From Seminavis robusta (Eukaryota > Bacillariophyta > Bacillariophyceae > Naviculales > Naviculaceae), in the NCBI GenBank assembly GCA_903772945.1, contig CAICTM010000037.1, positions 96,219 through 160,218 on the forward strand: a stretch of DNA of 64,000 nt. The letters run 5' to 3'. The notes below the pieces were generated by a model. That model worked only from the letters and a program-made list of their open reading frames with translations. It searched no databases and was not told where the DNA came from. A program made the translations under genes and the position numbers. Below, one piece after another: positions 30,573 to 39,766 of the stretch (within the stretch, counting starts at the first letter, position 1; each line of letters opens with the position of its first letter).

Positions 30573-31629
30573 GGTTGGAATACTATACTGATAGCTAGCT
30601 ACTGGAATGGCTGTCTGCTGCCCTGAATCCTCGATCTTACGTTCTCGTCGATGTCGTCTTGTCAAGGGGTTCAACAAGCTGTCCTCGACCGAAGAAAATT
30701 CTTGTCTTCATGGCATCCATTCAGCGGTGACGAAGGTGAGCGGACTCACTCGACTCAACCAATTATTCCACGTGGCAGCGTCGCCCATGCTTAGCGTGGA
30801 AGTTTGCAAAACACACAGCAACACGATCTTCTACCGGGGTTAGCGTTGCTTTTGAGCTTGACATCGCACCCTGCAACTCTACCGGTAGCTAGTACCTGGT
30901 AGGACCAACACCTGATATTTCTCCAGGCCCCACTCCTGTTCCATCCAAATGGAAAATCAACAGTGTAATCAGGAGCTTAGCCTTAGTTTAGGATGAAGAA
31001 TCGTGCTGTAATTTCATGTTGCAAGTATTTGATTTGTGCGCAGCAAGACATCTGCCAGAACTCCACTGTTTGATCTGGCTTGTTGTCCGTAGCAAATTTA
31101 GCTCACTTTCAACCCCCATATTTTGTTTGAAACACTTCAGAGTTTGCTGCCTCCTTTCACACATCTCATACAGCACTGGTTCCGTTGCAAAACACGATCC
31201 GTATCACAAGCAATATTCTTAGGAAGTGAGCCTCGTTCGCCCACAAAGAACAAGCAACTTCTGCCCATTAAAGGAGACACTTGGCTAGTACATGTATGTC
31301 CTGTGCGGATACATGTAGGAATACAGTCTCCTCAACAGGAAGACCGCCTTCTGCCTCCAGACTAATCGCACTTGCATGAGTGACAAAAGTCATACGCCAA
31401 GGACCAAAACCTCGTCGGATCAGCACACACCAAAAATCCTCGCTAGTGATCCTCTTGCTAACCCTAGCTACTCATCTCTATCAAGCTAACTAACCATACT
31501 ATGCTACAACGATGTTAGAGGGGAACCAGTCGTCGTGTGTCTCGTCTAACCACAAGAACTTTTGGAAGACAAATTGTCGAGATATAGAGTATAGTTTGAT
31601 TGCGTTTCCTTTCCGTTTTATCGTTTTCT
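30573..31629. other. Intergenic, 1057 bp
   Basis: Upstream of the ClpR-like gene and downstream of the eL14 gene. Open frames on both strands lack protein-like features. No gene, RNA or repeat recognised. Confidence 0.5.
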
Positions 31630-32034
31630 TTATGCCATCTCGGCCATCTTCTTGGCGATAATGGCAGCCTTCTGCTTCTTGGCAACCATAACCTTGAATC
31701 GACCAAAGTCGTTCAGGTTGGCACGCTTTTTCTTGGAAGAGAGTTTCTTGGCCCAACTTGTAGCTTCCCATTTGGCCATGACATCGCCTTCTGTCCATGC
31801 CTTCTTCAGTGTTTTTTGCCTGGCATTTCGTTGGACCTTGACAGTGAAATCCGTCAAGGCGATGCGGGTGTAGGAGATCACCTGTCGGCTGACACCGGTA
31901 ATCTCGGCAGGTCCATCGACGAGACATTTATTCTGATCGACAATATCGATAATGGTAGCCAGCTTTCCGGCATCAGGGCCATAGTTGATCAGGACCACTC
32001 GGCCGACCTCTACAAATCGCTTGAACACTGACAT
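31630..32034 (-). CDS. RPL14: 60S ribosomal protein eL14
   Basis: 134 aa, single exon, ATG at 32034 (MSVFKRFVEVGRVVLINYG). The first ~75 residues are the KOW/SH3-like fold of eL14 (KLATIIDIVDQNKCLVDGPA). They are followed by the basic helical tail (RNARQKTLKKAWTEGDVMAK, WAKKLSSKKKRANLNDFGRF) and a Lys/Ala-rich end. Length and motif order match the eukaryotic family. It acts in the cytosolic large ribosomal subunit. No intron is needed. Confidence 0.95.
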   Translation of the reverse strand: MSVFKRFVEVGRVVLINYGPDAGKLATIIDIVDQNKCLVDGPAEITGVSRQVISYTRIALTDFTVKVQRNARQKTLKKAWTEGDVMAKWEATSWAKKLSSKKKRANLNDFGRFKVMVAKKQKAAIIAKKMAEMA

Positions 32035-32705
32035 GGTGGGAGTTAGTCTACAACAAACGCGAGGGATGGACTATGTGAGAAACGACGTCACAGCAAGATA
32101 CACAATGATCTGGGTAACCTGGCTCTGATCTGAACATTCAGTGCTTGTCGGCACCATGGGCGGCATGCCAAGCCAACATCAACTCACCTTCTTGGTCAAT
32201 GGCTTGGACTTGGGTGAAGCTAAGCAGTACGGTATCGACGATGACAGCGGCTGTCTTTCCTGACCGCCCACAGCGACGAGGAGCGGGAGGTTGCTTCGAG
32301 GAGGGAGCCCAGAGTTTTAGTAACAAGTAACCAGAGTTAACTCTGCAGGTTAAAAGCGGAAGGTTAATGTTTAGTGACTGAACCCAACTTGAAGTTGTCG
32401 CAGGAATGGGGGGTGTACGTACCTTTCGCATTCCGCGACCGCTTCCACTCGACACCACTGCAGCTTCCATGCTGTGGTTCTGTTATTGTTGCAGCAATTA
32501 ATTGTCGTCGTCTGAATGACATGGCATTGACTTGACTTGCTTATTGTTGATCTTTATGAATCAGCCATCAGTCAAATCTTTATAGATTCTTCATACGGCA
32601 CCTGTCCACTTTCAGAGCAAGCGCAAAGTACTTGCTTTCTTCTTCACTCGACCGACTAGTCCACCGTTTCTTCAATCCCAATTTAATTTTCTACAAACTT
32701 AAACG
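32035..32705. promoter_or_regulatory. Divergent region upstream of eL14 and the glycosidase-like gene, 671 bp
   Basis: Holds both promoters. A minus-strand open frame at 32138-32470 starts with an ATG (MEAAVVSSGSGRGMRK) followed by a good GTACGT donor, so a short spliced transcript or a 5' UTR exon of the eL14 gene is conceivable. No product is recognisable and I do not call a gene. Confidence 0.4.
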
Positions 32706-34178
32706 ATGCCGTCGTTTTACTCTGCCGTACTTGCCTTGTCGTCATTGGCAGTCCCAGCTTCAGCATGGCTCACCAATAGCCCATCACATCATGCTCATGC
32801 TGCCGCCAAGCTCAGCATTATGTCTGCAAGCAATATTGTGCTCGGTCCCTCGGAAGACCCAACTGCCTTTGATTCTCTCAAAATTGGGAGTGCCAAGGTT
32901 CACAGGTATAGCAAAGACACCGACCCTGATAGTCAAACTGAATATGTCATGTGGTATCATGGCAGGTAAGTTGGTGTTTTCTTGTAATGTATGCTAAGGA
33001 ATCTGTGAAGAGATGGTATCCTCATTCATCCTCCATTTCTCGTTCGGTACCGTACTGCAGATCCGAAGAGCTAGATGCCGACAAAACGCTCCCTCCTCTT
33101 AGTACTGGACGAATTGGGCGCGCCACTAGTCGCAATGGATTGCATTGGGTCAAAGATACCCAGGGAAGTGAATCGGAAGATATGACAGGAGTGAGTATTG
33201 GACTCAACAAAGAATCATGGTGGGGATTTGATACCGCGCATTGTGGCCTGGGAAGTGTACTATTGCCCATGTCAACTCCTGCTGTGCTGATGGATGGTGG
33301 AGTATACATGCAGTATTACTTTGGAGGATCCTTTGATGAAGCTCCTATTGCAGACTTCTTGGAAAACACACCCGATGCCATGAAGGATGCCACCATCAAG
33401 GGTATGAAAATGAAAATTGGTGTGGCCGTTTCACAAGATGGGGTTTCGTGGGGTCGAGTCGAAGGTGATGATCCATCAGGTGCCTGTGTAGTGCCCTTTG
33501 ATAACAACGATCCCAACCAAGAACAATCTAACTTTGAAGAAGAATTGTATTGTGGTTGGCCCGAAGTGGTGGTTTCACTCCAAAAGAAAAAGGCATTCTT
33601 AATGTGTTACAGTACCATGCTCAAGGATAGCAAGCAAAAATGCATTGCTGCCGCTCAATCTCCTGATGGTTTCCGCTGGATCAAAGAGGGAGTTTGCTTG
33701 AGACCGGATGAAGAAGGTCCTGATGCGGGAGGTTGTGCTAGATGTTGCGTGGTGAAAGACGCTGAATTTGATGGAACATCCTGGAACGAACTTGCTTCCT
33801 TTACCATGTACTACGAAGGCGTCTCCAAAGAAGACAACAAGCACCGCATCATGATGGCGAAGAGCAAAGATGGCAAAACTTGGAACAAAGAAGGATTGGT
33901 CTTTGACATTGGTTCAGATGACTCGTGGGATTCGGAGGGCGTCGGAGCTCCACATGTGATCAGGTAGGTGAAGTTCAGACGATGGCTGTGTTCGCTTGTG
34001 AAATAAATATTCGTGTTCCTCACTCAATCAACATCACCGGATGGATAGAATGGACGATGGAACGCAACGCATGTATTACACCGGACAAGGCAAAGGAGGC
34101 ACAACAGCAATTGGTGCTGCCACGCTATCTGAAGCTAACATGTTTGTACGAGAACAAGCAGCAGTCACTTTTGCATAA
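32706..34178 (+). CDS. Secreted/plastid five-bladed beta-propeller glycosidase-like protein
   Basis: 430 aa in three exons (32706-32965, 33061-33963, 34049-34178), all GT-AG and in frame. The ATG at 32706 opens a signal peptide (MPSFYSAVLALSSLAVPASA). The next residue is W, and ASA|W is an allowed variant of the diatom plastid cleavage motif, so either secretion or plastid import is possible. The body has repeated blade-like motifs (RIGRATSRNGLHWVK, KIGVAVSQDGVSWGRV, CIAAAQSPDGFRWIKEG, RIMMAKSKDGKTWNKEG): small residue, S-x-DG, W-x-K. This pattern occurs in GH43/GH32-like arabinanase/levansucrase superfamily proteins of plants and algae. The last exon ends MYYTGQGKGGTTAIGAATL. Catalytic residues are not assignable here, so substrate and activity are unknown. 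Confidence 0.75.
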
Positions 34179-34779
34179 TTGCTGACTACTTGACGTTCAT
34201 CACTTTGCTGAAGCATCCATGAGAGATCTTGGCTTATGCAGATGGAATCTGGATGCAGAGAGGAAGACAAATTTCAGCTTTCGACCTCAACGTAGTAGAC
34301 GTCAAGCAAAACATTATGCCAACACTATACTGACCTGTTCAACTCATCAAGCAAACACACGGCGATATGGATGTATCACCATAGAATTTGCTAAGGATTG
34401 AACTGAAAGCACCTTCAGGCCAACCACAAGTTAGGACGCAGAGGCTGCAACGGTTTCTGTTGCCAGACTGCCGGACTATAACATCTATATATGAACAACG
34501 AATCACTTTAACTCACACGAGGGATAATTCGATGCACTATTTTGCTGTTACTAGAACTGAAGCATCCACGAGAATCGGAGACATAGCTTGTGGTGTAATC
34601 TGGATGAGGGGAACAACAAACCAAACAATTCTACCTCAAATTGAGAAGAATACCATGAATGTGTATAGTAGAATGAATGGTTCGACTCATCCATCGAATC
34701 GACTGAGTTTTGTCCTGGCTTGGCTGATATCATGGTGTCAAATGATGATAGGGACCGAACCGATTGTTGCAAGCCTGCC
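34179..34779. other. Convergent intergenic region, 601 bp
   Basis: Between the ends of the glycosidase-like gene and the secreted repeat protein gene. A diverged direct repeat (gaagcatccatgagaga near 34212 and gaagcatccacgagaat near 34560, each followed by aatctggatg) suggests an old local duplication. No gene seen. Confidence 0.4.
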
Positions 34780-35853
34780 CTAGGGATCATTCTGGTCAAT
34801 TGTCAAGTCCAAAAGCTGTGTCTCCTTCTTGATAATGTCTTCCTCCTCCTTGATGATGTCTTCCTCGAGCTTGACCTGCTCAGTTGTATATTGACGATGA
34901 TAGATGCGACCTTCGTCATTGGATTCCGAGTAGTGATCCCAGTGATTCGCTCTGGCTACTGGCGGATCTGTAGGAGGAACATAAGGGTATGTTGGTGCTG
35001 GTGTTGGTGCTGGTGTTGGTGCTGGGGTTGGGGTTGGGGCCGGAACTGGCGGGTAGGTGGGTGGTGCAGTCATCTCCGCTTCATCACACTCAGGATCATA
35101 GTCGTAACCGTAAAGATCCCGGTTCCCTCCCTGGCAAAGTGCGCACGAACATCAGATTAGTCAATCCCAGCGAAGAACCTTACTCGTAGAAGTATGTTTC
35201 ATGTACGAAGAACAGATCCATCCTTAACACACGACAAGAGAAGATCGCTTACCTTGCCATAGTAGCCTTTGCCTTGGCCCGATCCGCCGTATCCCTTTCC
35301 GCCATAACCGCCTCCGCTGTATCCCTTGCCGCCGTTACCACCTCCGCTGTAGCCTTTGCCATTGCCATCTCCTCCATAGCCTTTGCCATTGCCATCTCCT
35401 CCATAGCCTTTGCCATTGCCATCTCCTCCATAGCCCTTGCCGTTGCCATCTCCTCCATAGCCTTTGCCGTAACCATCTGCTCCATAGCCCTTGCCGCCGT
35501 AGTCAGAGCCATCATCATTGCCTTTGCCTCCATATCCCTTGCCACCAGACTTGCCGCAGTTCGTGTATCGATAAGAGTCTCCCTGAGATCGACAGCAAAT
35601 CAGCAAACGTGAGGACAATATCAAAGAAACAGCACCTTTCGACTCGACAACAGATCGATGGAGTGTGCCGACACCATGATACATTCGAAAACAGTCTTAC
35701 CTCTCCGCTATCAAGACGACGGCGCTTTTTTAACGAGTGCTTTGAGCCCGCCCCTCCCTTGCGACGTAGAGACTTTCTTCCAACAGCGCTGCTATATCCC
35801 AGTAGAGAAAGCAGGACAAAAATCATCACAAAGATGCTAGAACGAGAGGCCAT
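34780..35853 (-). CDS. Secreted Gly/Lys/Tyr-rich repeat protein (cell-wall or adhesive type)
   Basis: 277 aa in three phase-0 exons (35701-35853, 35253-35582, 34780-35130). The ATG at 35853 opens a signal peptide (MASRSSIFVMIFVLLSLLGY, SSAVG). A strongly basic propeptide-like segment follows, ending KKRRRLDS, which contains an RXL site (R45-R46-L47). Exon 2 is almost pure GKGYGGDGN repeats with variants GKGYSGGGN and GKGYGGSGQ. Exon 3 has an acidic tyrosine-rich segment (RDLYGYDYDPECDEAE), then Pro/Thr repeats (PAPTPAPTP) and a charged tail (KLEEDIIKEEEDIIKKE). The layout of signal peptide, RXL site and biased repeats is like silaffins and cingulins of the diatom silica wall, or an adhesive mucilage protein. 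That role is inference. Exons align with domains: signal/propeptide, GKGY repeats, acidic/Pro-rich tail. Confidence 0.8.
35347..35495 (-). repeat. 27-bp tandem repeat encoding GKGYGGDGN
   Basis: About five copies of a 27-bp unit (plus strand: ccatagcctttgccattgcc then atctcct), in frame, each encoding nine residues. Neighbouring copies differ by synonymous and a few replacement changes, so the array is being homogenised but is not identical. Confidence 0.9.
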
Positions 35854-36568
35854 GGTTGCTTGTTTTGTTGTTGTTTCGAATGAAAGTTGTTGTTTCGACT
35901 TTTATGATTGCCAATTGCGAAGGAAACTTGATTTGTGAGCTGAAGACTTGAAATTTCAGTTCCATTATTTGCCTGGATCCGAAGGCATCAAAGTTCTTCC
36001 AATCGTACGCTCTTGTCTTGCTGAGGTCGAACAGACGTTTGTTTCACATGTGAATGCATACTTTGCGTAGTCCTGCCGCGAAACAGATACAAGAAAGATG
36101 CAGCCGCTCTCGAAGAGAGTGCCAAACTGAATCTTAAGCTGTTCTTGATGCACTACTGTGCCGTTCCAGGGTAAGTCACTCCAACAATGAGAGAGCCAAC
36201 GGCCAGTTCCCTCGGTGCAGAGGATCCGAGTGTTGGTTTCGGAAAGGTCAATAGAGCTCAAAGCTGACTCCCGCGGTGGTCACGCATGATCCTTCATGGG
36301 TGCCAACAGCATTGCCAGCTCTGCAGGACTGTCACTCTCACCAAACACCCGCGATTCGATTCGATTCATCATTCATTCGGTTCAATCGTTCGATTGCATG
36401 ATGTACTAGTACCGTACATGTATTCGATTCACTGTTGTCAAAAATTCAATCTTCACAGTGACGGCTCGAGGGACATCAGCTGTTGGAGTAGCAACCAGGT
36501 AGCTAGCTAGCAACTGCGGTGAAGTACCAGGCGACATTCTCTTTGTGTACAATATACGGTGCTATGCT
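35854..36568. other. Intergenic, 715 bp
   Basis: Promoter side of the secreted repeat protein gene; 3' side of ATG5. Contains tgactcccgcgg at 36265-36276, matching the motif found upstream of the membrane-protein cluster at 45.8-50.9 kb, and tactagtaccgtacatgtat near 36405. No gene seen. Confidence 0.5.
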
Positions 36569-37673
36569 CTATCTAGTTAAGACAACAATATACAGAAAGT
36601 GGTCTGGGTGACAAAGGTTCTCCCAAAGTTCCAGAACGAGCGTGGACAAAGGGGGGTGCATTCCTGCCACAAACCAACGACAGGATGGCGAGTTTGGTTC
36701 CACATCTCCATCTGCTGTCTTTTGAAACACCTCCGGCAGCCACCCCAGTAGTAAGTCCCCCAAGGTTGTCAGCGTTGCTGTTTCACCCTCGGTTGCTTTT
36801 GACGCACAAAAGATATAAATAAGTGAGTTGCGTGATTCCCTAGCGTTTGGAAGGTTCCTTCCTATCCTTACCTGCGGCAGGGCACGGCCGTTGTATTGGT
36901 GGTTTGGAATCCAAAAAGACACGAATAGGTAACAGCTGGACTGAAGTATTGTTGCCATCGTTGGTCGCTTGGAGATCTACATTAATTTGTTGGTACAGTT
37001 TGTAGTTGGCAGATTCGATGGAGTCCCACAGTCTTTGATGTGTTTGTCGTGTCATGTTCATGGCAATTCGAGAGCTTCCATATTGCAAAAAGAGAGCTTG
37101 TTTCAAGCTGTTCTTGAAGGACCTTTCTATAGTAGTCCACACTTCGTCAGCTTCCATTGGCAGTAGCTGACTGGAGGGGTAATTGAAGAAATGGAGTCTG
37201 ATTTTCCATGGAATAGATTGTCGTTTCGAGGTTTCCATCATATCAAAGAGCACTCCTGCGAACAAATGCCATCTTAGGGGCAACTGGGTTTCTTCGTCCT
37301 CCAACCAGCAAACGGGAAACGAGTCTTTGGATTGAAGTTGCTGCGATTTGGAATTCTTGGCACCAGCATTGGTGACCCCATTCGTCTTTTCATTGTCGTC
37401 TTCGTCGTCGTCACCCTGAGGTTCTGGTTCATTTCGTTTGAGCATACCACCCGATGACAAGAGCGAGATTGTGGCAGGAGCAAACTTGTGGAGCCGTTGA
37501 ATGGCACTTCGCAAGCCAACATGGAGGAAAGTTCCTCTCGGCACCAACAAATGAATGGGATGTGGCATCATGGTGGTTCCCAGAGAATTGGGCGCCAGTG
37601 TCAAGACAACAGGAATAGAGCCGCTCCAGTTTTGAGATCTCACAAGATCCGAGGAAGGTGCTTCGGTTGTCAT
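36569..37673 (-). CDS. ATG5: Autophagy protein ATG5
   Basis: 342 aa in two exons (36872-37673 and 36569-36795), phase 1, 76-bp intron. ATG at 37673. ATG5 is conjugated to ATG12 and, with ATG16, promotes lipidation of ATG8 on the forming autophagosome. Visible landmarks in order: the N-terminal ubiquitin-like fold (HLLVPRGTFLHVGLRSAIQR), the central IPWKIRLHFFNYPSSQLLP, the helical segment FKNSLKQALFLQYGSSRIAM (containing the Lys region used for ATG12 conjugation in other species) and LWDSIESANYKLY. Then come the second ubiquitin-like fold LLPIRVFLDSKPPIQRP and, from exon 2, TTLGDLLLGWLPEVF and PLSTLVLELWENLCHPDHFL. A low-complexity acidic insert (GDDDEDDNEKTNG) lies in the first half. The exon 2 join restores the conserved C-terminus exactly. 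Confidence 0.93.
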
Positions 37674-38858
37674 CGTGGAGATGGATCTGATTCTTGCTGA
37701 CTTTTTGAATCCACTTCAGACTCACAGAGACTGCAACGAAAGGATCCCTTATCAATACACCCGACCAAAGGAACCTTGTAAACCTTGACCAATATCAACA
37801 CCACCACTATCTACATCAGACATCAGAAATGCATGAGCGGCATGAAGACGGGCACAGGATCCTTGTCTTGTGGAGTGACAGTCGTGTTCCGTTGAGTCGT
37901 GTAGCATCTTCGCTAGGGCTGAGGCTTTCATTCTTTTCGTGGGTTGTGCCTTCGGTTGGAAATGGATGGCAGAAGTGAAAGGAGGTTGCCCCAAGGGCCC
38001 CCAAGGTCCTGTGGATGTTGGCCAAGGCTTTTGGTCCTAAATTCAGTGGAGCTTGGACAGGTGCTGGCTGTACCGGTACCGGTATTGTAGGCCTGGAGAA
38101 GGAGGCCCAGTGTGGAACAAGGAGAGGTGCTGAAGAGGGCACTGGACATCTCCGCCCAACGGGGGACGAAAGCTGCAATAGAATAGCGTCGTCCTTTTTA
38201 AAAGCAACTCTAATAAACTTCCACTCATCCACACAGCACCAATATCTAGATTTTGCTGATGATTTCAAGTTGGAATTTGCCCACCAGCAACCATGCTAGT
38301 TCGACGCAGTGGCCACATAGTATTCCTTTGTGGAACAATGACTAACTTTCCATAGAAAATAGTAGAAACAGGATTTGTGATGTCGCTGGTTGGTTGCAAT
38401 CACGAATGCCATAGCGGAGCAACCATGCTTTGACCTGTCCGACATACTGTTTTGTCTTTTGAGGATTGTTGAAGCTTGCCCGAAAGAGCTCTTTCGGTAG
38501 AAGCGAAGAAACTACATTTTATTAATGCTGAGATAGCGGAGAAGAGTGGATTATTGAATGTTTATACCGCATTCTGTTCTGCATTGAAGTACTCGTGATT
38601 TCCACAGCCCACCGAACAGCCAAAAAGACATTTCAAAAGAAGCTTTTTGAACTGACATCGACAATAGCGGTAGCAGCGACCCCCTCCTTCGTCCTTTCGG
38701 ACTTGTATCGTGTTGCTGCCTTGCTCTCTTTCTCCATCATTCCATTCCAATAAGATACCAAACCAAACCACACACACAAAACTTGTGATTACGCAAAACA
38801 CGTGAATTGTCGTTTCGTTAATTCCATTCATTCATTCCAAAATCCATCTTTCACAGCA
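37674..38858. other. Intergenic, 1185 bp
   Basis: Upstream of ATG5 and downstream of the UBA-like gene. A minus-strand open frame at 37816-38268 (150 codons) has an ordinary ATG but no recognisable feature, and its composition looks random. gtaccggtaccggtat lies near 38071. No gene supported. Confidence 0.45.
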
Positions 38859-39218
38859 TTATGAACTGGCAAAGAATGCTTCCACGGCTGGTTTGAGATC
38901 GTATTGAAAATCTTCTAGGAGTGCTATACAGACGTCTTCATCGGCATTGGTGACGGCCTTCATTTTGACGACGACAGCCTTTTGCAATTCTTCCCGACTG
39001 GATGCCTTTTGGAGTTGATTTTCGGAATCTTGTTCCTTCTTTTTGGCCATAACGGCCTTTTCTAGAGCAAAATCGTACGGTGATGGAATGACAATGTGTC
39101 TCAACGATTCCATGGTGCAATCATGCGGTAGTTTGACGGGTGGTTTAGTGCCCAAGGTGGAACTGGACATGGTCACCTGGCAGGCCGTGAGGTTGGGATA
39201 GTGGAGGTCGTCTGTCAT
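38859..39218 (-). CDS. Small protein with C-terminal UBA-like domain
   Basis: 119 aa from the ATG at 39218 (MTDDLHYPNLTACQVTMSSS), which sits about 80 bp downstream of a TATATAA-like sequence (minus strand, near 39300). The last ~40 residues (VVKMKAVTNADEDVCIALLE, DFQYDLKPAVEAFFASS) form a three-helix UBA/TAP-C-like pattern: a conserved acidic/leucine helix, then D-L-x-x-A-V-E-A-F-F, as in ubiquitin-binding or shuttle adaptors. The middle is Lys/Gln-rich and probably helical. Function is unknown; an adaptor in ubiquitin or trafficking pathways is a guess from the fold alone. Confidence 0.6.
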   Translation of the reverse strand: MTDDLHYPNLTACQVTMSSSTLGTKPPVKLPHDCTMESLRHIVIPSPYDFALEKAVMAKKKEQDSENQLQKASSREELQKAVVVKMKAVTNADEDVCIALLEDFQYDLKPAVEAFFASS

Positions 39219-39766
39219 GGTGGTGGATTGATTTTGATTACTTGTGCTTGTAGAATGATTGTGGCTTGTATTGCTTGCTTCTGGTAGTTGTGAGGAATTA
39301 TATAGAGTCGACGGAGGATGTTTCACTTGCCCTTTTGCCTTTGCTGTATCTTGCGTCCAAGTTGCTGTTACTGTTGGTGGGTGTGTTGTGTGATTGTTTT
39401 CTTGAGTCTTGAGGCAAAGCAAACTTTATCGCTTTGAAGAGCTCGCGAGAAGGCGTTGGGTTGCCTCTACTTCGCCGGTTGACTACTAGTACGGCTGTAA
39501 AAAGGTGTTGTCGCCTGCTTTTTTCTTCCGTACATCCATCATCCATCCCTGCTTCCATCAGATCTCCGTACGGTACTTGTTTGTCCTTCAATTGTCGATG
39601 TTGTTGACTTGTGGTACATGACCGGCACCACTGTTGCTTTACTAGCTAGTAGTACGTTAGCCCATCTTGATCATCAGATTCAGATTCAGATCCAGTAGGT
39701 AAAGAGAGCTGCTGTCACTGACGAGTTGAACCTCGTGGGAAATCCCGCTTCCCATCAGAACGTATC
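39219..39766. promoter_or_regulatory. Divergent promoter region, 548 bp
   Basis: Between the UBA-like and PDZ/F-box/ankyrin genes. Holds the TATATAA-like sequence noted for the UBA gene and gattcagattcagatcc repeats near 39675. No gene. Confidence 0.4.

Noticed and set aside
32138-32470. Minus-strand frame beginning MEAAVVSSGSGRGMRK with a possible donor
   Set aside because: Could be a spliced small gene or UTR exon, but no acceptor gives a recognisable product; only RNA data would decide.
35199-35850. Separate short ORFs read as independent proteins
   Set aside because: Three exons join in phase 0 into one secreted protein; the separate frames run into introns.
37816-38268. Minus-strand 150-codon open frame between ATG5 and the UBA-like gene
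   Set aside because: No motif, compositional bias or homology pattern; likely chance.
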